Assembly (NCBI GenBank): GCA_021793235.1
Contig: JAJYTD010000018.1
Location: 1 to 64,000 of the forward strand
Source: Actinomycetes bacterium
Lineage (GTDB): Bacteria > Actinomycetota > Actinomycetes > Streptosporangiales > Streptosporangiaceae
Direction of reading: 5' to 3'
Length of the DNA stretch: 64,000 nucleotides
The notes under the pieces are model-generated. The model saw only the letters and a program-made list of their open reading frames with translations, was not told where the DNA came from and made no database searches. The position numbers and the translations under genes were made by a program. Numbering within the stretch: position 1 is the first letter of the stretch; each line of letters starts with the position of its first letter. Below are positions 1 to 7,047 of the stretch, piece by piece.

Positions 1-121
1 CACCTCTCACGCGCGTTTTGGGGTGCACAACGTCAAGATCGGCGCGAACAAGTGGACAAGCGGTGTCTGGTGGGCGGTTCCACAGCGGGATAGCATGGTC
101 GTGGGACGCATCAGGTATGCA

Positions 122-162
122 CAGAAGGACCCCCGGCGATTTTCTCGCCGGGGGTCCTTCTG
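122..162. terminator. Hairpin terminator downstream of the DUF397 gene
   Basis: A perfect 18-bp inverted repeat (arms 122-139 and 145-162) encloses a 5-nt loop. The stem is GC-rich in its core. It lies just past the stop of the leftward DUF397 gene, so it most likely ends that transcript. It has no long T tract, which is common in high-GC genomes. Confidence 0.75.
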
Positions 163-170
163 ATGATCGG

Positions 171-365
171 TCAGAGCAGGGCGGTCTTCGCCTCTGCCAG
201 GAACGCGCGCCACTCGGCGGCTCCAAACGTGAGGTGTCCCAGATTCGGGTTCTGTGAGTCGCGGACTGCTACGGCACCGGACATCTCGGCGACCTCGACG
301 CAGTTCTGCGTCGTTGATCCGCTGTAGCTGGACTTGCGGAAAATCAGGTGGGATGGCTCAGGCAT
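171..365 (-). CDS. DUF397 (BldB-like) small protein
   Basis: This 64-residue protein has the DUF397 signature: an early F-R-K-S-S-Y-S run, then N-C-V-E-V-A, then V-A-V-R-D-S, ending with F-x-x-A-E-W-x-x-F. The DUF397 family includes BldB relatives and is typically encoded beside an XRE/DUF5753 regulator. That is the case here: the regulator ends 10 bp upstream on the same strand, so the two are very likely one operon. In Streptomyces, BldB/WhiJ-type pairs act in developmental control, and some pairs behave like toxin-antitoxin modules. Which role applies here is not visible in the sequence. A terminator hairpin follows at 122-162. Confidence 0.85.
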   Translation of the reverse strand: MPEPSHLIFRKSSYSGSTTQNCVEVAEMSGAVAVRDSQNPNLGHLTFGAAEWRAFLAEAKTALL

Positions 366-375
366 GGTGCCTCTT

Positions 376-1236
376 CTACAGGGATCTCAGTAGGTTTCGG
401 ATGTGTTCACGGGACTCGTCGGTGGATAGCGCCTCTGCCTGCACATAGTCGTAGATCTGCTGATAGCGGCGGATCTCCTCGGGTTTCTCAAGGTAGATCT
501 CTTCCGACATCACCTCTAGGTACACCACAGGCTGATCCGGCGGTGGGAAGTCCATGATGACGAACTGGCCGGTCATCGCCGCATGCGGCCCCCTGTTGAT
601 GGGAAGTACCTGGATACCGATGTTAGTCCGGTTACCGGCTTCCAGGAGGTACTCAAGCTGGCCAGACAGCTCAGGAGTGATGCGGAGCAGAGCAGCCTCA
701 TCGATGACGGCCCAGTAGGTGGGCGGATCGCTTCGCGTGAAGATCTGCTTCCGGAACATGCGCGCCTGCACTCGGCGATCGAGATCCGCACCATCGGCCA
801 CAAGGCCGTTGCCCCGAATCACCGCACGGGAGTAGTCCTCGGTCTGTAACAGGCCTGGGATGGTCAGCGACTCGAACGTGCGGATGCTCGATGCCTCGGC
901 TTCCAGGCCCACGAACTGGCCGGAACCGAGCGCATCACCGAAGGAAGCCCACCAGCCCTTCTGATTGGCCTCCTTGGCGAGGGTGACATAGGCGGCGCGA
1001 TCATCCGGAGCGTCAATGCCGTAGATGTCGAGCAAGGTGTCGACGTCATCTATGCGCAGCCGCTTCCACTCGCCGCTTTCGAGCCGGTTCAGCTTGGACT
1101 CTGACCAGCCCCGCGTTCGTCCCGAGCGATTCTTCGCTTCCTCCGCGACCCACTTGGCTGTGAAGCCCCGCTCTTCTCTCACCTCGCGCAGCAGGCGCGA
1201 GAGACGTCGGCGACGGAGAGTTGGACTGCTGGCCAC
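376..1236 (-). CDS. XRE-family regulator with DUF5753 (WhiJ-like)
   Basis: Read from the GTG at 1236 this is 286 residues. The N-terminus begins V-A-S-S-P-T-L-R-R-R-R-L, the usual start of this family, and an AAGGAG lies about 10 nt upstream. An in-frame ATG at 1308 has no good ribosome binding site. Residues about 10-70 form a helix-turn-helix with the S-K-L-N-R-L-E-S-G-E motif. The rest is the DUF5753 domain, with I-P-G-L-L-Q-T-E-D-Y and L-P-I-N-R-G-P-H. The protein is expected to bind DNA and to work with the DUF397 partner encoded directly downstream. Inverted repeats upstream at 1359-1394 are candidate operators. Confidence 0.9.
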   Translation of the reverse strand: MASSPTLRRRRLSRLLREVREERGFTAKWVAEEAKNRSGRTRGWSESKLNRLESGEWKRLRIDDVDTLLDIYGIDAPDDRAAYVTLAKEANQKGWWASFGDALGSGQFVGLEAEASSIRTFESLTIPGLLQTEDYSRAVIRGNGLVADGADLDRRVQARMFRKQIFTRSDPPTYWAVIDEAALLRITPELSGQLEYLLEAGNRTNIGIQVLPINRGPHAAMTGQFVIMDFPPPDQPVVYLEVMSEEIYLEKPEEIRRYQQIYDYVQAEALSTDESREHIRNLLRSL

Positions 1237-1358
1237 GTCCTGCGCACTCCTTGTATCGCGGCGGATTTGCTGCCCAGAGCCTACGTCGCTCCTCGGTGAA
1301 CCAGACATTCAGTGCACTACCCATCATTCCACTAGATCACCAAGATGGAATGGTTACA

Positions 1359-1394
1359 CATTTTGAAAATGAGGCTTGCAAATCTACATGCAAG
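1359..1394. promoter_or_regulatory. Two inverted repeats in the divergent spacer
   Basis: CATTTTGAAAATG at 1359-1371 is a 13-bp palindrome. CTTGCA (1375-1380) and TGCAAG (1389-1394) form a second inverted repeat with an 8-nt spacer. Both lie between the leftward XRE regulator and the rightward gene at 1465, in an AT-rich patch. This is the expected place for operators of the adjacent regulator. Binding itself is inferred. Confidence 0.5.
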
Positions 1395-1464
1395 GAGTGA
1401 TTATAGCTGTACCTGATGATCCCGCCGGACCTCCCATCCGGCCCTGCTCCTGAGGAGTTCGCCC

Positions 1465-1911
1465 ATGCGGCTCATCCGGACCCTCTATGTGTCCCTGTTC
1501 GCGGCGCGGCGGCGCCCCAACAAGCCGCCGCCGCGCCATGCCCGCACCCGGCTGCCCGCGGCCCCTCCGGCCCACCCGGTTCCCGCCCCGAGGCCGGCCC
1601 CGCGGCAGACGAAGCGCCCCCGCCCCTACGCCGCCGCGCCGGTGGCGGTGCCCTACCCCGACCGGTTCGGCGAGCTCGGCGCACGCCACCGGCACCGCTG
1701 GCGCCTGGCCTACGCCCCCGACCAGGCAGCGCCCTACCAGGCCCGCCACTGCGCCAAGGCCGACCTCGTGCTGGCTGCCAGCGACCTGGACGCGCTCGAC
1801 CTCGCACTGACCGAGTTCACGCCGCCCTCCCACGTCCGGCCCTACGTCGTCCGCAGCCACGGCTCCCCGGCCGCGACCGGAAGGCGGCGGATGGCGGCGG
1901 GGGTGGTCTGA
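1465..1911 (+). CDS. Hypothetical Arg/Pro-rich protein
   Basis: This 148-residue reading frame is not a family I can name. The first 55 or so residues are rich in Arg, Pro and Ala. The second half looks folded and contains H-R-W-R-L-A-Y-A-P-D and a cluster with H-C-A-K-A-D. Its stop (TGA 1909-1911) directly abuts the ATG of the next gene at 1912, so the two are co-transcribed. It is divergent from the XRE regulator. A longer overlapping frame covers much of the same DNA, but this frame has the better link to the downstream gene. The function is unknown. Confidence 0.55.
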   Translation: MRLIRTLYVSLFAARRRPNKPPPRHARTRLPAAPPAHPVPAPRPAPRQTKRPRPYAAAPVAVPYPDRFGELGARHRHRWRLAYAPDQAAPYQARHCAKADLVLAASDLDALDLALTEFTPPSHVRPYVVRSHGSPAATGRRRMAAGVV

Positions 1912-2208
1912 ATGCTCGACGACCTCAACACGGACGAGGTCCGGCGGCTGCGGCAACTGGCCGACGACATCGTCGCGGGAACCGAGGACCGCACCTTCTG
2001 GATCGGCGGCGCCCGCGACACCTCGCTGGCGATCCTGCGACAGGTCGCCGAATGGCTCGGCGACTCCTGCGGACAGCGCCGCTTTGACCGGGACCGGCCC
2101 GGCTCCCTGTACGCACACCTGCCATGTGTGCGGCCCGCCGGCCACCCGGGGCAGCACCTGGACGCGCTCGGCCAGAGCTGGGAACAGCCCGCGGAAGTAC
2201 CCCGATAA
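1912..2208 (+). CDS. Hypothetical small acidic protein
   Basis: This 98-residue protein starts at an ATG immediately after the stop of the preceding gene. It opens with M-L-D-D-L-N-T-D-E-V-R-R-L-R-Q-L-A-D-D-I, predicted as amphipathic helix. The C-terminal half contains C-V-R-P-A-G-H-P-G-Q-H, a Cys/His cluster of unknown meaning. No named family is recognised. A hairpin with 13-bp arms follows at 2252-2286. The gene belongs to the accessory block beside the XRE/DUF397 pair. Confidence 0.6.
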   Translation: MLDDLNTDEVRRLRQLADDIVAGTEDRTFWIGGARDTSLAILRQVAEWLGDSCGQRRFDRDRPGSLYAHLPCVRPAGHPGQHLDALGQSWEQPAEVPR

Positions 2209-2251
2209 CCGCCGCCCCTGGCGACCGCCTTCCCCAGCCGGGGCGCGGATC

Positions 2252-2286
2252 GCGGGGTACCCGGTGCCGGACGCCGGGTACCCCGC
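2252..2286. terminator. GC-rich hairpin after the two small genes
   Basis: Arms 2252-2264 and 2274-2286 are 13-bp perfect complements around a 9-nt loop. The hairpin lies 44 bp past the stop of the gene ending at 2208 and before the next ribosome binding site near 2400. It is read as a terminator, although there is no T tract. The rest of 2209-2409 shows no other feature. Confidence 0.5.
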
Positions 2287-2409
2287 CCCCGAACACGACG
2301 AACCCGACCCACGACAGATGCACGACAGGGGGGCTCTCGATGGTTACCGTCGACGGAAGCAGACGAATGTCCGACGATTCTTTCCGGGCCTCTCCGGTAA
2401 GGAGGTTGC

Positions 2410-2571
2410 ATGACCGCCGATGAGCACCCAGAACAGGACGGAAGCGAGCGAACATCACAGAACGTGCACGACGTACTGCTCGCAGCCGACGTGAAACGCC
2501 TGGTCCGCGCTTCACAGGAAGACGATGACGCGGCTGTCGCAAAGATCAGGAAGAATTACGCCATAGAATAG
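2410..2571 (+). CDS. Small hypothetical protein, 53 aa
   Basis: An ATG at 2410 lies 4 nt after a near-perfect AAGGAGG (2399-2405), and the frame stays open to TAG at 2569-2571. The product is 53 residues and acidic at the front (T-A-D-E-H-P-E-Q-D-G). A basic helical tail contains V-K-R-L-V-R-A and K-I-R-K-N-Y. The strong ribosome binding site is the main support. It precedes the small gene at 2659 and the DUF6879/STAND pair on the same strand, so it may be the first gene of that cassette. No family is recognised. Confidence 0.6.
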   Translation: MTADEHPEQDGSERTSQNVHDVLLAADVKRLVRASQEDDDAAVAKIRKNYAIE

Positions 2572-2658
2572 CCGGATCAGGCCATGGACAAGAGATCCAC
2601 GATATCCCATGTTACGGTGAGCTTCCTACTTCTCCATAGCGAGATGGACAGGAGAATC

Positions 2659-2880
2659 ATGAAGCTCACGTTACTGGCGAAAGACGGAAAGTCTCAATTG
2701 AAAGACTGCCCCTCTGTCTACCTGGCCGACACCGGCGAGCTCGTCGTACAGGGGCCTGAGCTGGACGCTGGAGACATGCAGGAGCTGCAGAATCCTCTCT
2801 CAGGTGAGACAGCCGTACGCATCGACCCGGAGATCATCCTCAGGGCGGTGGAGTTTTACAAGCAGGGCTCAAATCCTTGA
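2659..2880 (+). CDS. Small hypothetical protein coupled to a DUF6879 gene
   Basis: From the ATG at 2659, with AGGAG 4 nt upstream, this encodes 73 residues. An earlier in-frame ATG at 2584 has no such site. The sequence reads K-L-T-L-L-A-K-D-G-K early and G-E-L-V-V-Q-G-P-E-L in the middle, and looks like a small beta-rich fold. The stop TGA (2878-2880) overlaps the TTG start of the next gene (2877-2879), so translation of the two is coupled. Such small partners often sit in front of DUF6879 genes in actinobacteria. The role is unknown. Confidence 0.7.
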   Translation: MKLTLLAKDGKSQLKDCPSVYLADTGELVVQGPELDAGDMQELQNPLSGETAVRIDPEIILRAVEFYKQGSNP

Positions 2881-3446
2881 CCGAGTCGCGCGAAGGGAAA
2901 CCCATCAGCCGCGACGAGTTCGAGCGCTGCTTCACCGATTTTCGTTACACTGCCTTCAGGCTGGAGACACTCCAGAACTACTCCGTCGGCGGCGAGAAAG
3001 ATCCTTTCAAAAGGTTCATGTCCGACGGATTCCAGGGATTCTCCGCGGCAGTCTACGAGTGGGGAGACGAGATCCGTGCAGGAATCGCCGCAGGACGGCG
3101 GTACAGCCGGGTGCACGTGGTCACCGAGCCCCTGTCGGATTACCTCCGCTTCGAATGCGCGTGCGGATACCGGCTCAGTGTCACCGCCGGTGAGGACATC
3201 CGCATCCTCCCCGTACAAGAGGGTGACTGGCCCGATGGGATACCGCGCCTGGACTACTGGCTGTTCGACTCCCACCGATTGCTGAAGATGAACTACGGAC
3301 CCGACGGCGCACTACTCACCCCCGAATTGGTCGACGACCCGGAGCAGATCGTGGCGGCCAACCTCTGGCGCGACCGCGCGATGCACCTGTCGGTCCCGTT
3401 CACCGAGTACGAGACCCGGTTCGACATCGATATGCGCCCCCGCTGA
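2877..3446 (+). CDS. DUF6879 family protein
   Basis: This 189-residue protein matches the DUF6879 pattern. It has an early F-x-R-C-F segment, then T-A-F-R-L-E-T-L-Q-x-Y, then R-V-H-V-V-T-E-P-L-S-D-Y-L-R-F-E, then D-Y-W-L-F-D-S, ending with R-x-x-A-x-x-x-S-V-P-F-x-E-Y. The start is a TTG overlapping the previous stop. The STAND ATPase begins 6 bp downstream, so the two form an operon. The biochemical activity of DUF6879 is not established. Its association here with a STAND sensor suggests an effector or signalling partner, which is inference only. Confidence 0.8.
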   Translation: MTESREGKPISRDEFERCFTDFRYTAFRLETLQNYSVGGEKDPFKRFMSDGFQGFSAAVYEWGDEIRAGIAAGRRYSRVHVVTEPLSDYLRFECACGYRLSVTAGEDIRILPVQEGDWPDGIPRLDYWLFDSHRLLKMNYGPDGALLTPELVDDPEQIVAANLWRDRAMHLSVPFTEYETRFDIDMRPR

Positions 3447-3452
3447 AAGACG

Positions 3453-5660
3453 ATGACGATGAAAGACGCCCTCGACGGCGGCGGTCCGCCCGATCGCCCC
3501 GCCGACGGAACCGGTACGGTCGGCGCCCGCAACGAGGTTCGAGGAGATGCGGGCGCCGTCGTGCAGGCCGGTGCCGTCCACGGCGACGTGCACATCACGG
3601 CACCCGCCCCCACGGACGGCCCTGCCGCGCCCGTGCCCCGGCAACTGCCGATGGCCGTCACCGGATTCGTCAACCGCAGCGCCGAACTCGCCCGGCTCGA
3701 CGCCCTGCTGCCCCCGTCAGCGGGCGAAGCCACCGGCGAGAGCGGCACCGCGGTCGTCATCTCCGCGATCGGCGGCGCCCCTGGAATCGGCAAGACCGCG
3801 CTGGCGCTGCACTGGGCGCACCGCGTCCGCTCCCGCTATCCCGACGGCGACCTCTACGTCAACCTGCGCGGCCACGGCCCCGGTCCCCGCCTGGACGCCT
3901 CCGAAGCACTCGGCTCACTCCTGCAAGCGCTCGGCGTTCCGCCCGGAGGCATCCCCCTGGACCTCGACGGCAGGGCCGCTCTCTACCGGTCGCGGCTCAA
4001 CGACAGGCACATGCTCATCGTCATCGACGACGCCGTATCCGCCGAGCAGGTACGCCCCCTGCTGCCGGCCTCGCCCGGCTGCCTGGCGCTGGTGACCAGC
4101 CGCAGCACGCTTTCCGGACTCGTCGCACGGGAAGGAGCGCAACGAATGACCCTGGACACGCTCACCACAGAGGAAGCGCTCACGCTGCTCAGGAACACCG
4201 TCGGGGCGCGGCGCGTCGACGCCGAACCCGAGGCCGCGCGGGCCCTCGTCGCCCACTGCGCCCGCCTCCCCCTGGCACTGCGCATCCTGGCCGAACGCCT
4301 GACCGCCCGGCCCGAGGCGGCGCTGGGCGACGTGGTCGCCGACCTGGCTGCGGAGGATCGGCGGCTGGACGCGCTCGGCACGGCCGACGACGAACTCAGC
4401 GACGTCCGGGCGGTCTTCGCCGCCTCCTACACGGCGCTGCCCTCTGATGCGGCACGGCTGTTCCGCCGCCTCGGCCCGCATCCGGGTGCGGAGTTCAGCG
4501 CGGCGGCCTGCGCCGCCTCCGCGGGGCTTGCCGTGCGGGAGGCGCTGCCCCTCCTCGACCGGCTCACCGCGGCGAACCTGCTACAGCGAACCGGCCGCGA
4601 CCGCTACCGCCTCCACGACCTGCTGCGGGTGTACGCGGCCGAGCGCTTCCACGCAGAAGAGGCCCCCGGCGCGGGCCCCGAGGTGCTGCGCCTCCTCGTC
4701 CACTGGTACCTGGCCACCGCGCGCAACGCGGTACAGGTGACGACCCCCAACTTCCGCCTCGTCGACCTCCCCGACAACGGCGACGCCCCAACGGAGCCGA
4801 CCGTCTTCGACGGCACCGACACCGCCCTCACCTGGTTCGAGCAGGAGCGCGCCAACCTCGTCGGCTCGGTGCGGGCCGCGCTCGACCACCGGCTGCACGA
4901 CCTCGCCTGGCGGCTCCCCACCACCGCCGGCCCCCTCTTCGAACTGCACCGGCACTGGCACGAGTGGCGGCAACTCAACCAGTGGGGCCTGGAGGCCGCC
5001 CGCGCCCTGGGCCACCGCTACGGCCAGGCGCGCAACCTGCTCAGCCTCGCCGATGCCGAATGGCTGCTCGGCAACACCGACACCGCCCTGGAGCACTACG
5101 AGGCGGCGCTCGCGACCAACCAGGGGACCGGTGACGGCTGGGTCGAGGGGTTCGCGCTACGCCAGATCGGAGCCATCCGCTGGCAGCGCGGCGACGGCGA
5201 CGCGGCCCGCGCGCTCATCCGGCGCGGCATCGACGCGTTCCGCGGCGCCGGTGAGCGGCGCGGTGAGGGCATGGCCCTGCTCAGCCTCGCCGAGTGCGAG
5301 CGGACGGTCGGCCGCTTCGACGCCGCCTTGACGCACTGCCGCACCGCGATCGGCATCTTCACCGAGATCGAGGACACCTGGACCATCGCCTGGGGGCGGT
5401 GCTTCTCGGCCGCCGTCCTGAACTCGTCGGACAGCCGCGCCGAGGCGCTGGCGGAGTACCGGGCGGCGATCGCGGTCTTCCGCGACGTCGACGACCGCGA
5501 CAGCGAAGCCGTCGCGCTGACCGGAATGGGTGAGGCCTACACCGCCATGGGCGAGCCCGATCAGGCACGCGCCCACCTCGGCGCGGCCCTGGACATCTTC
5601 ACATCCGTGGACGACCCCAGGGCCGCCGAGGTCGAAGCGCTGCTCGCCCGCCTGCCCTGA
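3453..5660 (+). CDS. STAND ATPase: NB-ARC plus TPR repeats
   Basis: This 735-residue signalling ATPase has a Walker A G-G-A-P-G-I-G-K-T at 107-115, a Walker B L-I-V-I-D-D-A at 188-194 and a T-S-R-S sensor near 215. A winged-helix-like region at about 390-460 contains Y-R-L-H-D-L-L-R-V-Y-A. From about 510 to the end there are repeated A-L-x-x-Y-x-x-A-L TPR helices. No DNA-binding or enzymatic domain precedes the ATPase. Residues 27-48 instead carry N-E-V-R-G-x-x-G-x-V-V-Q-A-G-x-V-H-G-D-V-H-I, a short conserved peptide at the N-terminus of many actinobacterial STAND proteins. The gene lies 6 bp after the DUF6879 gene. A sensor role in stress or phage response is inferred from family and context. 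Confidence 0.9.
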   Translation: MTMKDALDGGGPPDRPADGTGTVGARNEVRGDAGAVVQAGAVHGDVHITAPAPTDGPAAPVPRQLPMAVTGFVNRSAELARLDALLPPSAGEATGESGTAVVISAIGGAPGIGKTALALHWAHRVRSRYPDGDLYVNLRGHGPGPRLDASEALGSLLQALGVPPGGIPLDLDGRAALYRSRLNDRHMLIVIDDAVSAEQVRPLLPASPGCLALVTSRSTLSGLVAREGAQRMTLDTLTTEEALTLLRNTVGARRVDAEPEAARALVAHCARLPLALRILAERLTARPEAALGDVVADLAAEDRRLDALGTADDELSDVRAVFAASYTALPSDAARLFRRLGPHPGAEFSAAACAASAGLAVREALPLLDRLTAANLLQRTGRDRYRLHDLLRVYAAERFHAEEAPGAGPEVLRLLVHWYLATARNAVQVTTPNFRLVDLPDNGDAPTEPTVFDGTDTALTWFEQERANLVGSVRAALDHRLHDLAWRLPTTAGPLFELHRHWHEWRQLNQWGLEAARALGHRYGQARNLLSLADAEWLLGNTDTALEHYEAALATNQGTGDGWVEGFALRQIGAIRWQRGDGDAARALIRRGIDAFRGAGERRGEGMALLSLAECERTVGRFDAALTHCRTAIGIFTEIEDTWTIAWGRCFSAAVLNSSDSRAEALAEYRAAIAVFRDVDDRDSEAVALTGMGEAYTAMGEPDQARAHLGAALDIFTSVDDPRAAEVEALLARLP

Positions 5661-5880
5661 CCGTGTCCGGGCACGCCCTGGTGGTTGCGGCAATGGGGGC
5701 CCTGCTCCTCGCGCTGATCTCGGGCAAGCGTCCCTCTCCGACGCCGTCGAGAGGGAAGGCGCCCCGAGATCAGCGCGGATTAAAGGCGCTGGTTTGCCCA
5801 GGCACGCCCTTCTGGCTGCGGCAATGGGGGCCCTGCGAGCGCAGCGAGCAGGGACCAGCCTGCCGCCGAGCAAACCAGCA
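5661..5880. repeat. Nested inverted and direct repeats after the STAND gene
   Basis: CGCGCTGATCTCGGG (5710-5724) and its exact complement (5763-5777) form an interrupted hairpin. GCTGGTTTGC (5788-5797) and GCAAACCAGC (5870-5879) form a second inverted repeat. Inside it, CCCTGC...GCAGGG (5831-5853) forms a third. A segment of about 35 bp ending in TGCGGCAATGGGGGCCCTG occurs twice, near 5670-5704 and 5801-5835, with a few differences. No gene fits here. The block could be a terminator for the STAND operon, a REP-like element, or debris from recombination. Confidence 0.7.
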
Positions 5881-5901
5881 GCCCGCGTGGGTACCGTTCC
5901 G

Positions 5902-6174
5902 TCACCCAGCCTCCCTTGGGGCATCACCGATACGGTCTTCGTCGCCGTAGAACTCGTCGGCCTCTGCGCGCATCCGATCAGAGTCGACCCGCGGCGCATG
6001 GCACCGCCTGCGCTGCAACTCTTCCACCGGCACGAAGCGGCGCCGACCGCTCAGCGGGCGCACCTCGGCTATCTCGGAACCATTACGAGTGATGTGGTAT
6101 ACCTCACCCGCTTCGACATCGTCGAGCACGGCCTTGGAGCGAGCGGCGAGTTCGCGCTGGGTAATGGTCTTCAT
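5902..6174 (-). CDS. Phd/YefM-type antitoxin without adjacent toxin
   Basis: From the ATG at 6174 the product is 90 residues. It begins M-K-T-I-T-Q-R-E-L-A-A-R-S and continues V-L-D-D-V-E-A-G-E-V-Y-H-I-T-R-N-G, the standard Phd/YefM DNA-binding fold. It ends with G-R-R-R-F-V-P-V-E-E-L and a charged tail that would wrap the toxin. In this family the toxin (Doc, RelE or PIN) usually follows directly. Downstream (below 5902) is only the repeat block, so the toxin is missing or elsewhere. Two tandem 11-bp repeats upstream at 6195-6216 may be the operator. It lies next to an integrase remnant. Confidence 0.85.
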   Translation of the reverse strand: MKTITQRELAARSKAVLDDVEAGEVYHITRNGSEIAEVRPLSGRRRFVPVEELQRRRCHAPRVDSDRMRAEADEFYGDEDRIGDAPREAG

Positions 6175-6194
6175 ACTATGCTTGTATAGCAATC

Positions 6195-6216
6195 CATTAC
6201 CGTGCCATTACCGTGC
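6195..6216. promoter_or_regulatory. Tandem 11-bp direct repeat upstream of the antitoxin
   Basis: CATTACCGTGC occurs twice head to tail, at 6195-6205 and 6206-6216, 21 bp upstream of the antitoxin ATG. Phd-type antitoxins repress their own promoters through paired sites, so this is a plausible operator. It also overlaps the first codons of the integrase remnant. Confidence 0.45.
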
Positions 6217-6371
6217 GATACGGGATACGGCATGCTCTCGCCACCTACGGCCACCTGTTCCCCGACCGGCTCGATGAGGTGGCCGACGCGATGGATGCGC
6301 ACCGGATCAAGGTGACCGCTCAGACAAGCCGGACAAGCAGAGAGCCGGTCGCCCCGAACCATGTGCACTGA
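6213..6371 (+). pseudogene. 3' remnant of a tyrosine integrase
   Basis: In frame from 6213 to the TGA at 6369-6371 the translation contains T-Y-G-H-L-F-P-D-R-L-D-E-V-A-D-A-M-D-A-H-R. This is the characteristic end of actinobacterial tyrosine integrases, with the catalytic Tyr in T-Y-G-H. Only about 52 codons remain. The Arg, Lys and His-x-x-Arg regions are gone, so the gene is dead. It reads toward the 3' end of tRNA-Ser, starting 78 bp away. That is the same geometry as the intact integrase beside tRNA-Ile at 57.7 kb. This is the footprint of an old integrated element. Confidence 0.8.
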
Positions 6372-6448
6372 ATGTGCATCGACCCGGTGCGACCGGCTCC
6401 GCTACTTCCTTCGGCCAACTGTCTACCTGCGTAAACTCTGGCCCCACG

Positions 6449-6533
6449 CGGTGGAGGTGGGATTTGAACCCACGAAGGGTTGCCCCTTACTCGCTTTCGA
6501 GGCGAGCGCCATCGGCCACTAGGCGACTCCACC
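6449..6533 (-). tRNA. tRNA-Ser, anticodon CGA
   Basis: Read on the minus strand, the acceptor stem GGTGGAG pairs with CTCCACC. The anticodon stem-loop CTCGC-CTCGAAA-GCGAG gives anticodon CGA (codon UCG). A variable arm follows, then a T-loop with GGTTCAAATCC. The long variable arm and about 85-nt length are typical of serine tRNAs. No CCA is encoded. Its 3' end faces the integrase remnant, so it has served as an attachment site. Confidence 0.95.
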
Positions 6534-6543
6534 GGGGGCTACT

Positions 6544-7047
6544 CTACCTGAAACGCCGCCGTGAGAAGAACTCGGTCAATACGGCACCGCACTGTTCCAC
6601 GACATCTGTGCTGACGAGGTCGGGCGGGATCACCTCGGGGCGGTGGTTGAGCCGCCGGTCGCGGACCACGTCCCATAACGACCCGACAGCGCCGGCCTTG
6701 GGATCACGCGCGCCATAGACCAGCCGGGCGACACGTGCCTGTACGATCGCGCCCGCGCACATCGTGCAGGGTTCGAGGGTGACCGCCAGGGTGCAGCCGC
6801 TGAGACGCCACGCACCCAGGTCGCGGGATGCGGCGCGCAGCGCGAGAATCTCAGCGTGGGCCGTAGGGTCGCCGGTGGCCTCCCGCTCGTTGTGCCCGGC
6901 ACCGATGACGACACCGCCGGCGTCCAACACCACCGCCCCTACGGGGACGTCCGCGGTGCTTGAGGTAAGCCCGCTCTCGGCGAGTGCGAGCCGCAGGGCG
7001 GCGTCGATCTGCGCGCGGTCCATCACCGGGCCGTCGGTTCCCGTCAT
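6544..7047 (-). CDS. tadA: tRNA adenosine(34) deaminase TadA
   Basis: This 167-residue enzyme converts A34 to inosine in the wobble position of tRNA-Arg(ACG). The zinc site is complete: H64-A-E66, with the catalytic Glu, and P-C94-T-M-C97. The ATG at 7047 overlaps the TGA of the upstream gene (ATGA), which supports this start. A second in-frame ATG at 7023 is possible. It follows two genes for tadA-associated proteins on the same strand and lies next to a tRNA gene. The length is usual for the family. Confidence 0.95.
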   Translation of the reverse strand: MTGTDGPVMDRAQIDAALRLALAESGLTSSTADVPVGAVVLDAGGVVIGAGHNEREATGDPTAHAEILALRAASRDLGAWRLSGCTLAVTLEPCTMCAGAIVQARVARLVYGARDPKAGAVGSLWDVVRDRRLNHRPEVIPPDLVSTDVVEQCGAVLTEFFSRRRFR

